A stretch of 64,000 nt of DNA, from assembly GCA_965153355.1 (NCBI GenBank), contig OZ231126.1, forward strand, positions 12,152,001 through 12,216,000. Reading direction: 5' to 3'. Below the pieces are notes generated by a model that saw only the letters and a program-made list of their open reading frames with translations, ran no database searches and was not told the DNA's origin. This document shows, piece after piece, positions 9,523 to 19,919 of the stretch. The stretch comes from Flaccisagitta enflata. Lineage: Eukaryota; Chaetognatha; Sagittoidea; Aphragmophora. Positions within the stretch are counted from its first letter, which is position 1. Every line of letters starts with the position of its first letter. The position numbers and the translations under genes are program-made.

Positions 9523-9652
9523 ATGGCGGCGCCCGAGGAGGTTGTTACGGTGGACGCCGTTTGCGCGTTTTTTGCGTTAAACGGAGGCCGTGCCACAAAT
9601 AAGGAACTTGTCGCCCACTTCCGGAATCCAAATTTTGATCAGCGTCAAAAAG
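9523..9652 (+). CDS. sowah: SOWAH exon 1: start codon and winged-helix domain, part 1
   Basis: ATG in good context; residues 1-43: MAAPEEVVTVDAVCAFFALN, GGRATNKELVAHFRNPNFDQ, RQK, leaving in phase 1 at 'aaaag|gtatca'. V-x-A-V-x-x-F-F-x-x-x-G-G-R-x-x-N-x-E-L-V-x-x-F is the signature of the first two helices of the SOWAH N-terminal domain. GC content is clearly higher than in the surrounding intron. Exons 1-3 split this small domain three ways. Confidence 0.85.
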
Positions 9653-9724
9653 GTATCAAGATTTTATCTGGGAATTGACTGGAAATGAATTTATGAGGGT
9701 AGTGAATAGAGACTAGTATTATTG

Positions 9725-9960
9725 GGCGTGACCTTGTCGAACGACAACATACACAACAAGAACGGCAACAATGATAATGGTAACGACAACGATAAGCACG
9801 GCAATAGCAACAACAACGAGAACAACAATGATAGCAGCAGCGTGAACAACGAGAGTAAGAGCGGCAATGAGCTAAACAGCAACGATATCAACCACGGTGA
9901 CAACGTAAACAATCTAAGCGACAACGCGAACGACAAAAGCGACTATCAAAGCAGCAAAAG

Positions 9961-10054
<94 letters not shown>
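9725..10054 (+). repeat. Decaying to perfect (AAC)n tract in SOWAH intron 1
   Basis: Positions 9725-9957 are degenerate AAC/GAC/GGC/AAT triplets; 9960-10054 is perfect (AAC), about 31 units. The triplet period leaves a long Asn/Asp/Ser-rich open frame, which I regard as an artefact because exons 1 and 2 splice in phase across it. The complementary (GTT)n is at 11427-11478 in intron 3. Confidence 0.9.
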
Positions 10055-10111
10055 CTTCTTGTTAAAGTGAACTTTGATTTTACTGTATCAGTTTGCATCG
10101 TGTGCCAAGTA

Positions 10112-10702
10112 CACTCTTTTTTAGTCGCGTGCTACGCGACTTTACAACCCGCTTTGTCGGTCCGTCACACTTTACTTTTTTTCGTTTTTTTTTGCGGTCT
10201 TTGGCCTCACTGCTCCCGCCCAAATGATTAAGTGACCTCAAATACAGCCCCTGCCCACCCGCACGCGACTGGGGTAGCCGTGTATCCGGCCTTGTTTTTT
10301 ATAAGAACGTCATTTTTTTTTGAAGGCTTCATGTTCTTATTTTCAAGGTTAAATGAAGCCTTCAACGTTTTTAGAGTGTTCTTAATTTCAAATACTTTAT
10401 AAACTATAGAAAACCGTATAATATATTATTAACAATTACACTAAACACATTTCTATTAAATACTGTTAAAAAAAACGCCAATTATTAAAGTCTGGGGATA
10501 TTTTCATGATGTTTATTTAAAAGTTAAAAAATATCATCTTAATTACACTAAAATTCAAGTGTTTTCCTAATGTTCTTCAAATATTGTAAGCGGAATTTTT
10601 TTCTTAAGATTTGAAACCTTCATATGTTCTTAAGATGTCCTAATTTTGGGGCCATTTGAAGCCTTGATGTTCTTATGAACTAGGTTCTTATAAAAAAAAG
10701 TG
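10112..10702. mobile_element. Family D MITE (long form) interrupted by a family B element
   Basis: Left end CACTCTTTTTT after TA (10110-10111); it resumes after the insertion with 'ttataagaacgtcatttttt', and ends 'gttcttataaaaaaaagtg' before TA (10703-10704). Internal text such as 'ggggccatttgaagccttga' matches the reverse complement of 52893-53130. The family B insert is at 10117-10298. Confidence 0.7.
10117..10298 (+). mobile_element. Family B HINE-like element inserted in a T-run of a MITE
   Basis: Begins T-run + AGTCGCGTGCTACGCGACT (terminal hairpin), 'ctacaacccgctttgtcggtccgtc', then 'ttgcggtctttggcctcact', 'cccctgcccacccgcacgcgactggggtagccgtgt', ending 'ccggccttgtttt'. The subterminal GCACGCGACT is the complement of the hairpin arm. 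The family D sequence continues across both sides of it, so the insertion site is a T-run and the boundaries can be read directly. Confidence 0.8.
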
Positions 10703-10746
10703 TATCTAAAATTCTGAATGCTCTTATTTTTTTTTCAATGCTGCAG

Positions 10747-10808
10747 AACATTCGCGCGAATTACTCAAATCGGTTGTCAATAAAGTTGCAACAATCAAAA
10801 CTGACGAG
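10747..10808 (+). CDS. sowah: SOWAH exon 2: winged-helix domain, part 2
   Basis: Acceptor 'atgctgcag', donor 'gag|gtacta', 62 nt, phase 1 to 0. Encodes residues 44-64: E-HSRELLKSVVNKVATIKTDE. The pattern F/L-K-x-x-V-N-x-V-A-x-[IV]-K corresponds to the recognition-helix region of the SOWAH N-terminal domain, which ends just before the beta wing. Confidence 0.85.
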
Positions 10809-11004
10809 GTACTATGCATAAGGCAAAATTGGCTGACTGTATAGCTGTTTATCTAATTTTGTTTTCATGATTGTGTGGTTGTATGTTTTGATTGTGTTTA
10901 TGTTTGCACGTTGTATCGTGGATATGGCACCCTTTTGAACGTCAGTTGTAAACAGCCCATTCATATTCACTGACATATTCTCCCCCTCGTTTTCGTTTTC
11001 CCAG

Positions 11005-11404
11005 TCTGGCGGTCGTTTTCTCGTGCTGAAGCCTGATTTCGAGCCTCCAACCCCTCCTCCACCCCCTCTTCCGGAACAAGAACCATTTTCGCCTTCAGCT
11101 TTGACGGCGTCTCTTCCTCCTCCTCCTCCTCCTCCCGCATCCTCCGATTTTACTTCCGATTTTTCCTCTTCGTTGTTGGATGACGTTCTTTCGGCGTTTC
11201 ATTCGCCGAATGTCGCCGGTTTTACATCGACGGATGATGGCGCTATGAAGACGACGATGACGGCGCCGCGAGGATGGAATGACGTCGCCGAAGACGCCGC
11301 GTCTTCCTTGCCTATGGACGCCGATTTCCGTGTTGAGAGTAGAGGCGGCGCCGCGTCGGCGATGGAGATCAACGTTCATGACGATGTCGACGCTGAAAGT
11401 CGAG
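11005..11404 (+). CDS. sowah: SOWAH exon 3: end of winged helix and start of proline-rich linker
   Basis: Acceptor 'gttttcccag', donor 'cgag|gtaaaa', 400 nt, phase 0 to 1, residues 65-197. Starts SGGRFLVLKPDFEPP, the wing strand G-x-[KR]-[FY]-[LV]-V-L-[KR] of the domain. Two proline runs and a Ser/Asp-rich stretch with SLLDDVLS at residues 120-127 (nt 11170-11193) follow; this motif returns in exon 5. The rest is low-complexity, probably disordered. Codon use is GC-rich. Confidence 0.85.
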
Positions 11405-11426
11405 GTAAAATAATTATCTTTCTTAG

Positions 11427-11427
11427 G

Positions 11428-11478
<51 letters not shown>
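11427..11478. repeat. (GTT)n microsatellite in intron 3
   Basis: About 17 perfect GTT units, only 22 bp downstream of the exon 3 donor. Complementary to the (AAC)n tract in intron 1. Confidence 0.95.
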
Positions 11479-11707
11479 TAATTGTCATGAATTGTGCGTC
11501 TATAAGTTACTTTTTGGACATTGATGTTTACAATGGTTTACATTGGTTTACAATGGTTGACATTGATGTTTACAATGGTTTTGTTGATCTTCAGAGTTTG
11601 TTCATCCGTCATTTGTAGAATTCGTTCATCTATTCATTAGCAGCATAATTGCACGGCTCTTAGGATCCACCGCGTCAATTGCAATTTCCATGTTTCTCAT
11701 TGACCAG

Positions 11708-12012
11708 TTGTCGGGGAAATGGAGCCTCCAAAGTTGCCAATCTCCCGGTCAAAAATGATGACGTCGACGCCTTCTTCCAATCGTACGTCAACCGCGTCTC
11801 CTTCGTCCGGTCAATCGTCGACGGCCACTTCCAGAGCTCCGCTTCCTTCTTACGAGCAACTGTTCGTCAAGTCGTCGCCGCAGGCATCGCCGACGCCCGT
11901 CTTCGTGAGGCCCAATTCGATCGTCGTCGACGATCCTCAGTCGAATCCCGTCCCGCCGCCTAGAAAGGCCTCCAGAGGCGCTTCCATCAAGTCCAACGCT
12001 TCGTCGACGAAG
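11708..12012 (+). CDS. sowah: SOWAH exon 4: Ser/Pro/Thr-rich linker
   Basis: Acceptor 'cattgaccag' and phase 1 entry (G|TT = V), then VGEMEPPKLPISRSKMMTST...SYEQLFVKSSPQASPTPVFV...PVPPPRKASRGASIKSNASS-TK, donor 'aag|gtgaac', phase 0. Residues 198-299. Other frames over this interval are open only because of the triplet-biased GC-rich sequence; the chosen frame is the one that matches both neighbours. No domain was recognised. Confidence 0.75.
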
Positions 12013-12309
12013 GTGAACTCATTTTGATTATTTGATTTCAGAGTGGGACTTTGGGTTGATTGTGACTTTGGGTTGGTTCCGTGAGCTGTGTGTGTGAACC
12101 AGAGGGTAACCAACACTGTGAGTTCTTTGAGTGTTACCAAACTGTCATCTGTATGTGTTAGAGAGGGTAATCAAACTGTTTGCGATGGAGAATTTCTTTG
12201 TGGTGATCGTGATGTAGATAATCATGATTAGGATCTTAGAAATGATGTCTCAAATTAAGGATGTTGATGGATGAGTCATGTTGAAGTAAACTCTTAAATC
12301 TACGTGTTT

Positions 12310-12430
12310 TTAGATGCGTCCTCGCATCTCTATAAGAGGCTTTGTCCATCCGTCGGTCCGTTTGTTGGTCCGTCCGTCCATCTATCCATGCCGCTTTTTG
12401 GTCGAGCCAAATCGAGCAAGACCGAGAAAG

Positions 12431-12500
<70 letters not shown>

Positions 12501-12605
12501 TCTTATGCTCTTGCCCGCGCGCAATAAAAAGCTCAGTCGCAGGAATAAAACGCAAAGGATGCATCTCTATTCTCTAGGTCGAATTTCGGCCTTGTTCTTA
12601 TAAGT
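12310..12605 (+). mobile_element. HINE-like element (subfamily b hairpin) containing (CT)n
   Basis: T-run, hairpin AGATGCGTCCTCGCATCT, 'ctataagaggctttgtccat', GTCC-type run, then (CT)32 at 12433-12496 and the end 'tttcggccttgttctt'. It lies in intron 4. Confidence 0.7.
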
Positions 12606-12612
12606 TTCTTGC

Positions 12613-13672
12613 ATAGGGTAGAGTGGGGTAAAATGGGTCACTTTTTCTTAAATTTTGCTGAAATCTGTTGAAATGAAGCAATTTTTGCTTCTAATGTGGG
12701 AAAAAGGATGCCATATTCTCCTCCAGGACAGATAATTTCCCCTTGTTTGTAATATCTGGATGCATTGTAAAATTAAATAGTAAATTAATAAAGATCGTGC
12801 ATCGCTAGGCATAAAACCAACATCTGGTCAGTCTGGGCAGTAATAGTTTTCAGTTTTTATGTATAGTCAGCTAAAATGAAAATTTTAGTCGCGTGCTACG
12901 CGACTCTACAACCCGCTTTGTCGGTCCGTTGGTCCGTTGGTCCATCCGTCCGTTGGTCTGTCCATCACACTTTACTTTTTTTGGGTTTTTGCGGTCTTTG
13001 GCCTCACTGCACCTGCCCAAATGATTGAGTGACTTCAAATAAAGCCCCTGCCCACCCGCACGCGACTGGGGTAGCCGTGTATCCGGCCGTGTTTAGTAAT
13101 ATGGGGTAAAATGGGTCACTATGCTAAAATCATGAAATTTTCATCAAAATGCTGAGATATGCTTTTCATTCAATTTTATGGGGCAGAGTAAGTGAGATAC
13201 AGCTCATTCCCGCCCCAAACATCTTGTTCCATTGTTTTTTAAAGATTCTCTTATATAAATTTTATGATTTGATGTTTGACCGTTATTTTCAAAAAAAACT
13301 TATCACATGACCTTTTATTTTTGGCTTTTAAATACTCTTTTTAGTTCAATTGATATGTGAGGTCACTCATTTTTCGCTAATGCGTTGTAACTCTTCACTA
13401 GGATTAAAATAGTGGTCAATATTTTTTGAAAGAAGGTGGGTGACCCATTTTACCCCACCTAGATGGGGTGAAATGGTTCACCTACTCATTTTTAAAAAGG
13501 GGTGGGTTACCCCCCTCGCTCATTACTAGGGGGCAATTTTCTTTTTTGTGGTAGTAGAGAAAACACACATTGTCCATAAACAGTCATAGAATTCTTCATT
13601 TTCGTAAAAAATTCAGAGATATCAAAAAAATAATCGAAAAAGTGACCCATTTTACCCCACTTCACCATATCA
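12613..13672. mobile_element. TIR element with 'ggggtaaaatgggtcac' ends
   Basis: Left end 'gtggggtaaaatgggtcact' plus 'ttttc' (12621-12645) and right end the complement (13644-13668), about 25 bp. Internal inverted copies of the same motif occur at 13100-13125 and 13441-13490. Similar motifs are widespread in animal repeats. A family B element (12883-13094) is inserted in it. No transposase was seen, so it is non-autonomous. Confidence 0.7.
12883..13094 (+). mobile_element. Family B HINE-like element, near full length
   Basis: Good reference copy: TTTTAGTCGCGTGCTACGCGACT, 'ctacaacccgctttgtcgg', (GTCC/GTTG)n, 'cacactttactttttttggg', 'tgcggtctttggcctcact', 'gcccctgcccacccgcacgc', 'gactggggtagccgtgtatc', 'cggccgtgttt'. 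212 bp with no coding capacity. Confidence 0.8.
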
Positions 13673-13796
13673 TCTTTTTTTCCATGCCATATATTTGAGA
13701 CTATGATGCATGATGTTTTAAAAATCTCAAGTTTCTTCAGTCATCTCTGTAAAAGCATGCGTCTAATGTTCAATCAACCTTTTTTGTTGAAATATG

Positions 13797-14366
13797 TACA
13801 GTAGATCTCGTCTAGACTTGAGATAACGGGGGCAAGCATTGTGGAAAGACGAATGAAGGCAGGGGAGCGATACTTGGATCATAGACTAATTAAAGGATGC
13901 TTAATTCCCCATGATAGCTGGTTGCCATGGAAACACATTTCCATGTATTCTCGCAAAAATATCAATATTTTGAGAGATTTTTTTAGGGAACATTGCTTAA
14001 AATAAAATTTGCTACAACATTCCCACAGTATGTTCTGTAAGAATGTCGCTCGTTTGGCCGTTGCTAGGGAGCGTATCCAAGTGTGACAACCCCTAGCAAC
14101 CGCTAAACGAGCGACATTCTTACAGAACATACTGTGGGAAAGTTGTAGCAAATTTTATTTTAAGCAATGTTCCTTAAAAAAATCTCTCAAAATATTGATA
14201 CTTTAGCGAGAATACATGGAAATGTGTTTCCATGGCAACCAGCTATCATGGGCAATAAAGCATCCCGTTATTAGTCTATGTTTGAAATATCACTCCCCTG
14301 GCTTCATTTGTTTTCCTTCAATGCTTTCCCCCGTTATCTCAACTATAGACGAGATCTACTGTACTT
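13797..14366. mobile_element. ~566-bp near-perfect palindromic MITE, TA-flanked
   Basis: Ends CAGTAGATCTCGTCTA at left (13799 on) and its complement at right (to 14364), each next to TA. The two ~280-bp arms meet near 14085 ('gttgctagggagcgtatccaagtgtgacaacccctagcaac'). CAGT ends with TA duplication and a 'gataacggggg' subterminal fit the pogo/Tigger branch of Tc1/mariner. The ~90-codon minus-strand frame inside is explained by the palindrome. Confidence 0.8.
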
Positions 14367-15129
14367 TGAGTGCGAGTGTTTGATTGGAATTCGAATTTAC
14401 AAAAAATTTGCACGAGTACCACGCGAATCAAAAAGACGCACTTTTAAATGACCATTTTAGCCATTTTTTCTTTGATTTCAAGTTAAATGTATTGCACTAT
14501 TGAAAAGCCCAGTTTTTAAGCTTTGAGAATCAAAAAGAAAAAGTTCTTAATCTTGAGGCGTTTGGGCGTAATAAAAAAAAGAGCAAAAATAGTCAAGAAT
14601 CGTTTTCACAATTCCATAAAAGAAAAAGAATTCAAGATAATCAGTGTTTCACTTTGATGAGCTATAACTTTTAAACTGTTTAAGATACAGACTTCTAGAA
14701 TGAAAGAAAATTCAAAAATCTTTAAAATTACTTTGACTGAAAAATGTTTGAAAGTTTCTCTTAAGTAATTTTAAAAGATAAAGAAACAATAAACAATTTT
14801 TTTAATCATTTTGTATTTTGTCATGTGTTCAAAATAGTAGTTGTCTTTGACTGGCTGTAACTTTTAAACGGTTTGAGATACAGACCTGGGACTGGTCTAG
14901 ATTGAAAGAAAATTTGAAAATCTTCAAAATACATTCAATGAAAACATTTTAGAACAATTTTTTTAGTCTCTTTTGTCAATAAATGACCAGGTGCGTCTTT
15001 TTTTTTGATACGCGTGGTATGATTTCTATCTCAATCAACCTATTTTGTATGTTGCTGTTTGATTAGAAAGAAAAAGAAAAAGTTTGAAACAATTTGACTT
15101 CTACCTCTATCAACATCTCAATACTGCAG
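14367..15129. other. Intron 4 remainder, weakly repeated AT-rich sequence
   Basis: Two related blocks (14650-14760 and 14845-14960) share 'ggctgtaacttttaaacggt', 'gagatacagac' and 'gaaagaaaattcaaaaatct'; 'cacgcgaatcaaaaagacgc' and 'gcgtctttttttttgatacgcgtgg' at 14411-14443 and 14992-15020 are inverted. This suggests an old foldback element of about 620 bp. No exon was seen. Confidence 0.5.
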
Positions 15130-16110
15130 TCATGTGACGACGAGGTAAAAGAAAGAACTCCACCTTCAACCCCAAATCTGTCCTCACCGCCTCCATTGCC
15201 AACATCACCACCACCTCCTCCTCCAACAGCTGCACCAGCTCCCATCAATTCATTTGAGATTCTCCCTATTTCACTTTCTCTTGATGGTCAGAGTAGATCC
15301 TTACCTTTGCAAACAACTGCCACGCAACTGTCACCAAATGTCTCCCCCAATCCTCCACCACCGACTCAGCTTTGCATTGAGCTTCAACCCATGAGACTTT
15401 CCTTCACTGGTCAGGAGCGATTGGAGCCATATACTTCGACATTAGATTTGCCCAAAGTGCCCGCTACGACCAAACCCTTTTATGACACCTTTTCGTTTGG
15501 TGCCGCAACAGCCTCTGGTGTCAAGCTCTCCGATGCTGATTCTAAGCCAGCTGAAGCTGAATCTATGTCATCTGCTCCTTTGGCTCTTAATATTGCTGCT
15601 ACATCTTCTTGGCAGTCGAGTAAGCCAAGAGGTGCTGCGCTGAAAATCTTTGGCAAGAACAAAAGTCCCTCTCCGGATGCTGCATTTGACAAGGCTCGCC
15701 GTCCACGATTTACGAAGCAATCCCCTACCACCGCATCCTCTTCTCTTTTGTCTTCCAACATTGGTTCACACTCAGCTGCAACTAACACTACATCCGCTCT
15801 TACAATGGCAATTTCTATTGCATCCGCCTCCACATCCTGCTCAACTGCACCTTCAACCGCATCTGCTTCCACTGCATCCCGTGGGCAATATTATTCTTTC
15901 CCATCATTTGACTCATTGTCGACGACGACGACGAGATCGTCCGAGTCGAGCGTCTTCACTTCCGATTCCCTGACGCCCGAATTGGCGTCTGAGGATGTGC
16001 TAGAGATCGAACCCATCACTCGCGAGTCGACCGAATATTCGGGGCTCTTTGGACTCACTGAGTCTTTCTTGGATGATGTGTTGTCATCCATCAACTTCGA
16101 TCTTCCTGCG
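15130..16110 (+). CDS. sowah: SOWAH exon 5: large disordered linker exon with repeated short motifs
   Basis: Acceptor 'aatactgcag', donor 'cctgcg|gtacat', 981 nt, phase 0 to 0, residues 300-626. Without splicing the frame runs four more codons to TAA at 16120-16122, so intron retention would give a truncated, ankyrin-less protein. Proline runs (SSPPPLPTSPPPPPP) open the exon. An internal repeat is seen at residues 341-353 (FEILPISLSLDGQ) and 382-394 (IELQPMRLSFTGQ). SFLDDVLS at residues 611-618 repeats the exon 3 motif. An alternative donor 'gag|gtaaaag' after five codons (15144) could shorten it drastically. The function of this segment is unknown. Confidence 0.8.
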
Positions 16111-16651
<541 letters not shown>

Positions 16652-16892
16652 GACTAAATGACATACAGTCACAAGTAAAAGTGAAAAGAACTATAGATAG
16701 ACAGCCCAAGGGCTGTTGTAGCCATGTCCAGTTTGTGGATGATGCAGGTCAGTCAGGACAATATTGAGGAAGTGACACCAAAGAAGACCATGTCCTATGG
16801 AGCAGGCATTTGGTAACAAAATTAAGTTGCAAAAGTGTTTGATGGTCAGCAGTAACCAATGCCCCTAATAGTGTATGTAGGGATGGCAAAGT

Positions 16893-17690
16893 GAGGGGGC
16901 AGCGGCCCTAAAGGGACCATTGACTTATGCTTGAGGGATTAAGGCCTACTATCTTGCTAAAAAAAATCTTCCGCCCTGTAATAAAAACATATTTAATGGC
17001 ATAAAAACAGTTATAAATCAGTTACAAATCTATGACTAATTAGTATGAGCTTCCTTTGACTAAATCAGGGCCGCCATTTTTGGGGAAGTGATTTGTAGAG
17101 CTTCAAGATGTAATGCTGGAGTAATGGGTCTCCAGATCATTATCAGAATTTTTTTTATCTCTTTTTTCACTACATTTAGACTCATAGCCACTAAAAGATA
17201 CATCAAATCCTAAAAAAATTGGCGACTAAAATGAAGCCCTTCAAATTTGCAAGCTGTCTGCGCAAACCGCATCTGTCTAGCTCAATGCGTTTAGAAGAAA
17301 TTTGAAAAACAGTGAGAAGATCTCATTTAAAATTCATGAAGAAGTGGCACAAGCGAAATTGAAGTATTTCAATCAAAGTTGAATAACTTTTTAACACATT
17401 GAGCTAGAGGGATGTGGTTTGCATTGATCTCTTGCAGATTTGAAGGACTTTAATTATCTCACCAATTTTTTTATTATTGCTTGATTCTAACCTGAGCTAT
17501 ACATGTAAACGTGCCGGAAGATTTTTTTTAGCAAGATAGTAAGCCCTCAGGTCCAGAATTTGGGCCTTGAGGCTTGGATTTAAGCCTTACCACCGGGATT
17601 TGGGCTGTTAAAGTAGGAAAGGAGTCATTAGATTCGGATTTGGACCTCAGCAAAATCCGGGCCAAAAGGGATTAAGTCAGTAACTCACAG
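16893..17690. repeat. Degenerate satellite-cored element interrupted by a MITE
   Basis: 'gggggcagcggccctaaaggg' and 'acttatgcttgagggattaaggcc' on the left, and 'agccctcaggtccagaatttgggccttgaggcttggattt' on the right, are family A array text. The interruption at 16949-17539 is a TA-flanked MITE. Confidence 0.6.
16949..17539. mobile_element. 591-bp MITE with perfect 25-bp terminal inverted repeats
   Basis: Left end CTATCTTGCTAAAAAAAATC (+ttccg) and right end the exact complement, TA on both sides (16947-16948, 17540-17541). Inner parts are also roughly inverted ('ttgcaagctgtctgcgcaaaccgcatctgtctagctcaatgcg' against 'cattgagctagagggatgtggtttgcattgatctcttgcag'). It has Tc1/mariner-like features. 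Confidence 0.85.
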
Positions 17691-17740
17691 TACAAACAAA
17701 GATGAAATTTGATTTTCAGTCCTGATAAACCATCTCACAT

Positions 17741-18014
<274 letters not shown>

Positions 18015-18059
18015 CTTTATTGCTATCAAGACCTAATTTAAGGTAATTCAATCAAGACC

Positions 18060-18160
18060 TAAATTGTTTTTAGTTGCGGACACGCAACTCTGTAAGAGGC
18101 TTTGACCGTCTGTCCATCCATCTGATGGTCCGTTAGCATGAGTCAGAAAGTGGGCTTATG
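18060..18160 (+). repeat. HINE-like left end
   Basis: T-run, hairpin AGTTGCGGACACGCAACT, 'ctgtaagaggctttgaccgt', GTCC-type run. The 3' part is lost or decayed. Confidence 0.65.
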
Positions 18161-18179
18161 AGCAAATTTGAATACTTTG

Positions 18180-18900
18180 TGTGCATGTGACAGTGGGTAT
18201 GAAGGCTAATTTTAGGCCTGAAGGGGCTTATTTGAGCCTTGAAACAACTGATTTAAAGTCTGGGAGAGGACTGATGGACAAATGTGTTTTACAGAACTTT
18301 GTTCCCTTCAGGGCTGCTGCCCAAAAGTAAAAATTAGAAATAGTCCGCCCAAGCATTACCTATGACCACTGGCCAGTTTGTGCATGATGCTGGTTGATCA
18401 AGATGATGGTAGGGCAGTGCCGCAGTGGTAACGAAAGTTATGTTTTACTTTTGGCCAGAGAGACTATTTGAAGTCTGCTTTTTGGGCTCAATTGTTTGTC
18501 AGTTGCTCTCCTTGATCAACCTTTTCAGACCTCTAATCAGGCCTCTCAGGCCCAAAAGCAGTTCTCTCAGGCCATTTTTCAGTTCTCTCAGGCCTTAAAT
18601 CAGGCGTTTTAACCTCTGGACTGAAATCAAGCTTTTGAGGCCTCAATAAAGGTCTTTTTGCCCTCATATTTGCCCTGCCACGCCTAAAATAAACCTCGGA
18701 TTAGCGCTTATTAGCCTTAACTCGGGCCTCTTAGACTTGAATTGAACCCAAATGAGCAAAAACACGAGGCCTCTACTAAGACTCCATGGTCTGTTACCAG
18801 CTATATCATGCTTCAAATCAGCTTTAGACCCTCATCAGCCGTCTGAATCTGGATGAATAGATGTCCCGGTTCTACAGGACATTTTCGATTTCAAGCATTT
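18180..18900. repeat. Degenerate satellite-cored element (family A)
   Basis: Contains 'aatgtgttttacagaacttt', 'gttcccttcagggctgctgccc' (a decayed arm) and diverged units 'cctctcaggcccaaaagcag' at 18520-18740. 'tgtcccggttctacaggaca' (18862) is a second decayed arm. Old copy. Confidence 0.55.
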
Positions 18901-19570
18901 CGTTGTAATAAACAATCATTGATCTCAGTCCAATTCGAAATAGGATCCGAGCAAGAACATGCAAACAGAGCTCTAATTATTTTTACGTGAATTTGGGAAG
19001 CCTGCACAGTTGATTCCCGGGTTTCCTTTGACGTAATTAAGTCAAGCCCAGTTTTCATTTTTCACAGGCCCTTATTAATAGTATCAATTGATTTGACACA
19101 TTTTTTGCGGTTTTTCTTGCTTTTCTGATTCAAGTGGTGAATTGCCTTTCTTTTTTTTTCAATTTCTTTATGTAACTACCCTCGAAAAAAATTGCGGTGT
19201 ATTTATCTCTTTCTGTATTGCGTTTCTTGATACGATACTAGTTTGGATCATTGGTTGGTCTATCCGTTCGTCCTCTTCTCTCAACTTTTTCACTGAAATG
19301 CGAATATATCTGACAGGAGAGTAAAGAGTCCCTTTAGATTGAGCTTAAGCGATCGAGAATCTGCTTGTTCGTCTGTCGGTGGTTCCTCGTCCCTCTTCAT
19401 TCGGCAGTTTCCAACAAAGACAGAAGAGATTGCATCGCTTCTTAACTTCCTGGATCTTGTTTTTCCCTTATTTACAATGTCGTGTTTTTCCACTGTCAAA
19501 AGAGGATAATCTATGATTTTCATGCAAATTCACTCCAGGAATTCTTTTCTTCTTTGGTTACTCATTCCAG

Positions 19571-19639
19571 GAAAACAGCCAAGTCCAGGAACAGCCGCCG
19601 AAACCACCTAGACTGCCTCTGAAAGAAGTCAATTCTTCG
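19571..19639 (+). CDS. sowah: SOWAH exon 6: PxxP-rich linker
   Basis: Acceptor 'actcattccag', donor 'tcg|gtaaat', 69 nt, phase 0 to 0, residues 627-649: ENSQVQEQPPKPPRLPLKEV-NSS. PPKPPRLPL resembles a class I/II SH3-binding proline motif with flanking basic residues. Phase-neutral, so it could be a cassette exon. Confidence 0.75.
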
Positions 19640-19840
19640 GTAAATGTAATGAAAAAAATCTCACATATATGTATTTGCTGATTTCAAGTGAATGTGTTGT
19701 GCACATTGAACCAATTGTTATCACTGAGACGAATGAATTCGTGATTCGTTTTTTTTTTTTAACGATCTTTTTTCCCGTTTCGATAGCGACATTTTCGTTT
19801 AAAAGATTTCAATTTTTTTGTATTTTGTTTATTTGAATAG

Positions 19841-19919
19841 AAACCGACTTTGGCGTCTCCTGAAGACATGAGTTTGGGATCGGAATCTGCGACAACAGGA
19901 AGCGCCGCCGATTTGGCAG
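19841..19919 (+). CDS. sowah: SOWAH exon 7: acidic/serine linker
   Basis: Acceptor 'tatttgaatag', donor 'gcag|gtgagt', 79 nt, phase 0 to 1, residues 650-675: KPTLASPEDMSLGSESATTG-SAADLA. Not phase-neutral; skipping it alone would shift the frame. It is only 201 bp after exon 6. Confidence 0.75.

Noticed and set aside
9722-10231. 169-codon Asn/Asp/Thr-rich frame
   Set aside because: A decayed AAC triplet tract in intron 1; exons 1 and 2 join in phase across it and the frame runs into a family B element.
11679-11963. 94-codon alternative frame over SOWAH exon 4
   Set aside because: The frame starting at 11708 in phase 1 matches both neighbouring exons; the alternative does not.
12883-13094. 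Canonical Helitron (5'-TC ... hairpin-CTRR-3') for the family B elements
   Set aside because: No TC start and no CTRR at a fixed distance after the hairpin. Asymmetric inverted termini and T-run insertion fit the Helentron/Helitron2 type better.
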